DNA of 45,383 nt from Sphingopyxis sp. KK2. GTDB taxonomy: Bacteria > Pseudomonadota > Alphaproteobacteria > Sphingomonadales > Sphingomonadaceae. Below, in pieces: positions 43,270 to 45,383 of this stretch. The translations under genes were made by a program, and so were the position numbers. The notes under the pieces are model-generated. The model was not told the origin of the DNA. It saw nothing but the letters and a program-made list of their open reading frames with translations, and ran no database searches. The DNA is taken from assembly GCF_001990265.1 (NCBI RefSeq), contig NZ_LYVN01000017.1:1-45383 (forward strand), in the 5' to 3' direction. Position 1 is the stretch's first letter. Every line of letters begins with the position of its first letter.

Positions 43270-45237
43270 TTATGCGCCGAGCTTTGCCAGGATCTGGGGG
43301 GTGATAGCATCGACGGTAAGGCCGAAATGCTTGAATAGGTCTTCGATCGGAGCCGAGGCGCCGAAGCTGTCGATGCCGAAGCGCAGGCCATCGCGTCCGG
43401 TGTAGCGTTCCCAGCCGAAGGTCGTGCCCGCCTCGATCGAGACGATCAGCGCGTCGCGCGGAAGGATCGCATCCTGATAGGTGCCATCCTGCTCGTCGAA
43501 GAGTTCGGTCGACACCATCGAGACGACGTCGGCACCGTGGCCAGCAGCCTCGAGCTTCTCGGCAACCTCGATCGCCAGCGACACTTCGGAGCCGGTGGCG
43601 ACGAGCACCACCTTGCGCGCGGCAGCGGCCTCGCGAATGCGGTAACCGCCTTTCGCGCAAAGATTTTCCGTGACGTCATGACGCAACGGCGGCAGATTCT
43701 GGCGGGTCAGCGCGAGCAGCGACGGGCGATCCGTCTGCGCCAGCGCCAGCGCCCAGCATTCGGCGGTCTCGATCGCGTCGGCGGGGCGCATCACGAGCAG
43801 GTTGGGCATCGCGCGCAGCGACTGGAGATGCTCGATCGGCTGGTGCGTCGGGCCGTCCTCGCCAAGCCCGATGCTGTCGTGCGTCATCACATAGACGACG
43901 CGCTGCTGCTGGAGCGCCGACAGGCGGATCGCGGCGCGGCAATAGTCGGCGAAGACGAGGAAAGTGCCGCCATAGGGGACGACGCCGCCGTGCAGCGCCA
44001 TGCCGTTCATCGCCGCGGCCATGCCGAATTCACGGATGCCATAATAGATATAGCGGCCCGAATAATCGTCCTTGGTCAAAGGCTTGGTCGACGAAGTTTT
44101 GGTATTGTTCGAACCGGTAAGGTCGGCGCTACCGCCGATCAGCGATGCGATATCGGCGGTAAGCGCGCCGAGCGTGTTCTCCGACGCCTTGCGCGTCGCG
44201 ACCTTCGGCGGCTCGGCGACGAGGCCGTTAAGATAAGCGCTGAAAGCCGCACCCGGTGTCACGTCGCCGGAAAGCCGCGCCGAAAATTCATCCTTCTTTT
44301 CGTCGTTTGCGAGGCGAAGCTTCCACAGATTGTGGCGCTTCTTGCCTTCCTCGCCGAACGCCGCCCACGCGGCGGCGATGTCGGCGGGGATGTCGAAGGG
44401 CTCGTAGGTCCAACCGAGATTTTCGCGCGTCGCGGCGATTTCGTCGGCGCCGAGCGGCGAACCGTGGGTGGCAGAAGTACCCTGCTTGTTCGGAGCGCCG
44501 AAGCCGATCAGCGTGCGGCACGCGATCAGCGACGGGCGCGGATCGGCGAGCGCGGCGTCGATCGCGCGGCGGATGTCGGCAGGGTCATGGCCGTCGCAGC
44601 GTTCGACATGCCAGCCGGTCGCTTCGTAGCGGGCGGCGATGTCTTCGCTGGTCGACAGGTCGGTCGACCCGTCGATGGTGATCTTGTTGTCGTCCCACAG
44701 CACGGTCATGCGACCGAGGCCGAGGTGGCCGGCGAGGCCGATGGCTTCGTGGTTGATGCCCTCCATCAGGCAGCCGTCGCCCGCGATCACCCAGGTGCGG
44801 TGATTGACGAGGTCGTCACCATAGAGCGCATTGAGGTGACGCTCGGCGATCGCCATGCCGACCGCGGTGGCAAGCCCCTGCCCCAGCGGGCCGGTCGTCG
44901 TCTCGACCCCCTCGAGTTCGAAATTTTCCGGGTGGCCGGCGCACGGGCTGTGCAGTTGGCGGAAATTGCGGATGTCGTCGATCGTCGGCCGCGCATATCC
45001 GGCAAGATGCAGCGTCGCATAAGCGAGCATCGAGCCATGGCCCGCCGACAGGACGAATCGGTCGCGGTCGGGCCAGTGCGGGTCGGTCGGATCGAAGCGC
45101 AGATAGTCCGAATAAAGGACCGTCGCGACGTCGGCCATGCCCATCGGCATCCCTGGATGACCGCTGTTCGCGGCTTGTACGGCATCCATCGCAAGCGCGC
45201 GGATCGCGTTGGCGAGTTGACGTTCGGGCAGTGTCAT
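43270..45237 (-). CDS. tkt: transketolase
   Basis: A 655-residue thiamine-diphosphate enzyme of the pentose phosphate pathway, transferring two-carbon units between sugar phosphates. The N-terminal thiamine-diphosphate region (ANSGHPGMPMG, HGSMLAYATLHLAGY, GDGCLMEGINHEA, VLWDDNKITIDG), the middle pyrimidine domain (IREFGMAAAMNG, with its Glu) and the GLGEDGPTHQPIEHL substrate loop are all present. Normal length, with a C-terminal domain. The ATG at 45237 follows GGGGGA. It begins the tkt-gap-pgk-aldolase series; the 146 bases upstream hold the likely promoter. Confidence 0.97.
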   Translation of the reverse strand: MTLPERQLANAIRALAMDAVQAANSGHPGMPMGMADVATVLYSDYLRFDPTDPHWPDRDRFVLSAGHGSMLAYATLHLAGYARPTIDDIRNFRQLHSPCAGHPENFELEGVETTTGPLGQGLATAVGMAIAERHLNALYGDDLVNHRTWVIAGDGCLMEGINHEAIGLAGHLGLGRMTVLWDDNKITIDGSTDLSTSEDIAARYEATGWHVERCDGHDPADIRRAIDAALADPRPSLIACRTLIGFGAPNKQGTSATHGSPLGADEIAATRENLGWTYEPFDIPADIAAAWAAFGEEGKKRHNLWKLRLANDEKKDEFSARLSGDVTPGAAFSAYLNGLVAEPPKVATRKASENTLGALTADIASLIGGSADLTGSNNTKTSSTKPLTKDDYSGRYIYYGIREFGMAAAMNGMALHGGVVPYGGTFLVFADYCRAAIRLSALQQQRVVYVMTHDSIGLGEDGPTHQPIEHLQSLRAMPNLLVMRPADAIETAECWALALAQTDRPSLLALTRQNLPPLRHDVTENLCAKGGYRIREAAAARKVVLVATGSEVSLAIEVAEKLEAAGHGADVVSMVSTELFDEQDGTYQDAILPRDALIVSIEAGTTFGWERYTGRDGLRFGIDSFGASAPIEDLFKHFGLTVDAITPQILAKLGA

Positions 45238-45306
45238 AAGTCCCCCGGGGAATGTTGGGCGGTGGCGGGATTCGGTGGGGACAGCCCTTTGCGGGGGGAT
45301 GCCGCA

Positions 45307-45323
45307 GAGTCAACCGGAGTCAA
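45307..45323 (-). promoter_or_regulatory. direct repeat TTGACTC, 10 bases apart, upstream of tkt
   Basis: Two copies of gagtcaa (45307-45313 and 45317-45323, plus-strand reading), spaced one helical turn apart, lie about 70-85 bases before the tkt ATG. On the minus strand each reads TTGACTC, so they could serve as two protein-contact sites or contain a -35 box, but no convincing -10 box follows at standard spacing. The rest of the gap (45238-45383) shows nothing else that I can identify. Confidence 0.3.
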
Positions 45324-45383
45324 ACCTTCGGGGGCAAGAAATGCGCGCTTGAGGGCCGAATATAGCGCTGCTACGCCTTGGAC

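Overview
The window is GC-rich, densely packed chromosomal DNA. It looks like an alphaproteobacterium of the order Sphingomonadales, with a Sphingopyxis- or Sphingomonas-like relative the best guess. The reasons are the alphaproteobacterial nuo operon with extra reading frames between the subunit genes, the gene order nuoN-birA-coaX-RNase J-DUF1467, and several sphingomonad-type proteins: a YscS-like M20 peptidase, a WalW-like deacetylase and a DUF2336-like sensor kinase. The genus is an inference from gene content; there is no rRNA in the window.

Layout. 1-3.4 kb: the 3' part of an M28 peptidase gene, a small repetitive lipoprotein gene, a 592-residue protein that appears to join a lysozyme-like and a CHAP/NlpC-like domain, and tRNA-Pro(TGG). 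3.5-8.2 kb (minus strand): an M20 metallopeptidase, a tiny membrane protein, a CAT-anticodon tRNA (probably tRNA-Ile2), a polysaccharide deacetylase and a sensor kinase. 8.3-13.1 kb: an Lrp/AsnC regulator, a secreted repeat protein, an HPt-like protein that lacks the phospho-histidine, and, divergent to it, a 784-residue membrane-anchored coiled-coil protein.

13.1-32.7 kb (minus strand) is one run of about 19.6 kb: nuoABCD, an NTF2-like gene, nuoE, a 58-residue membrane ORF, nuoF, a 60-residue membrane ORF, a 9-codon minicistron, a 220-residue secreted protein, nuoG, a 45-residue membrane ORF, nuoHIJKLMN, then birA, coaX, RNase J and a DUF1467 gene. All 14 subunit genes of the proton-pumping NADH:quinone oxidoreductase (complex I) are present and intact. 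Nearly every junction is a 1-4 base stop/start overlap, so translation is coupled along the whole run. The embedded small membrane proteins are the most interesting part of the window. Two of them share a K-P-x3-N-G-W-[KR] motif just after a single transmembrane helix. Several core subunits also carry unusual additions: a Lys/Ala/Pro-rich tail on NuoC, a His-rich loop in NuoL, a His-containing tail on NuoM, and a two-cysteine tail on NuoH.

32.9-40 kb is a mixed housekeeping region: a YbjN-domain protein, an inositol-monophosphatase-family protein, elongation factor P, an OPT transporter, an M23 peptidase coupled to thiE, two tandem paralogous envelope proteins and an O-methyltransferase. A palindromic dispersed-type repeat lies between efp and the phosphatase gene. 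40-45.2 kb (minus strand) is a central-carbon block, tkt-gap-pgk-class I fructose-bisphosphate aldolase, whose products act in consecutive or linked steps of glycolysis/gluconeogenesis and the pentose phosphate pathway.

No insertion sequence, prophage, CRISPR array, rRNA or replication origin was seen. All identifications come from reading translated sequences and motifs; no database search was run.
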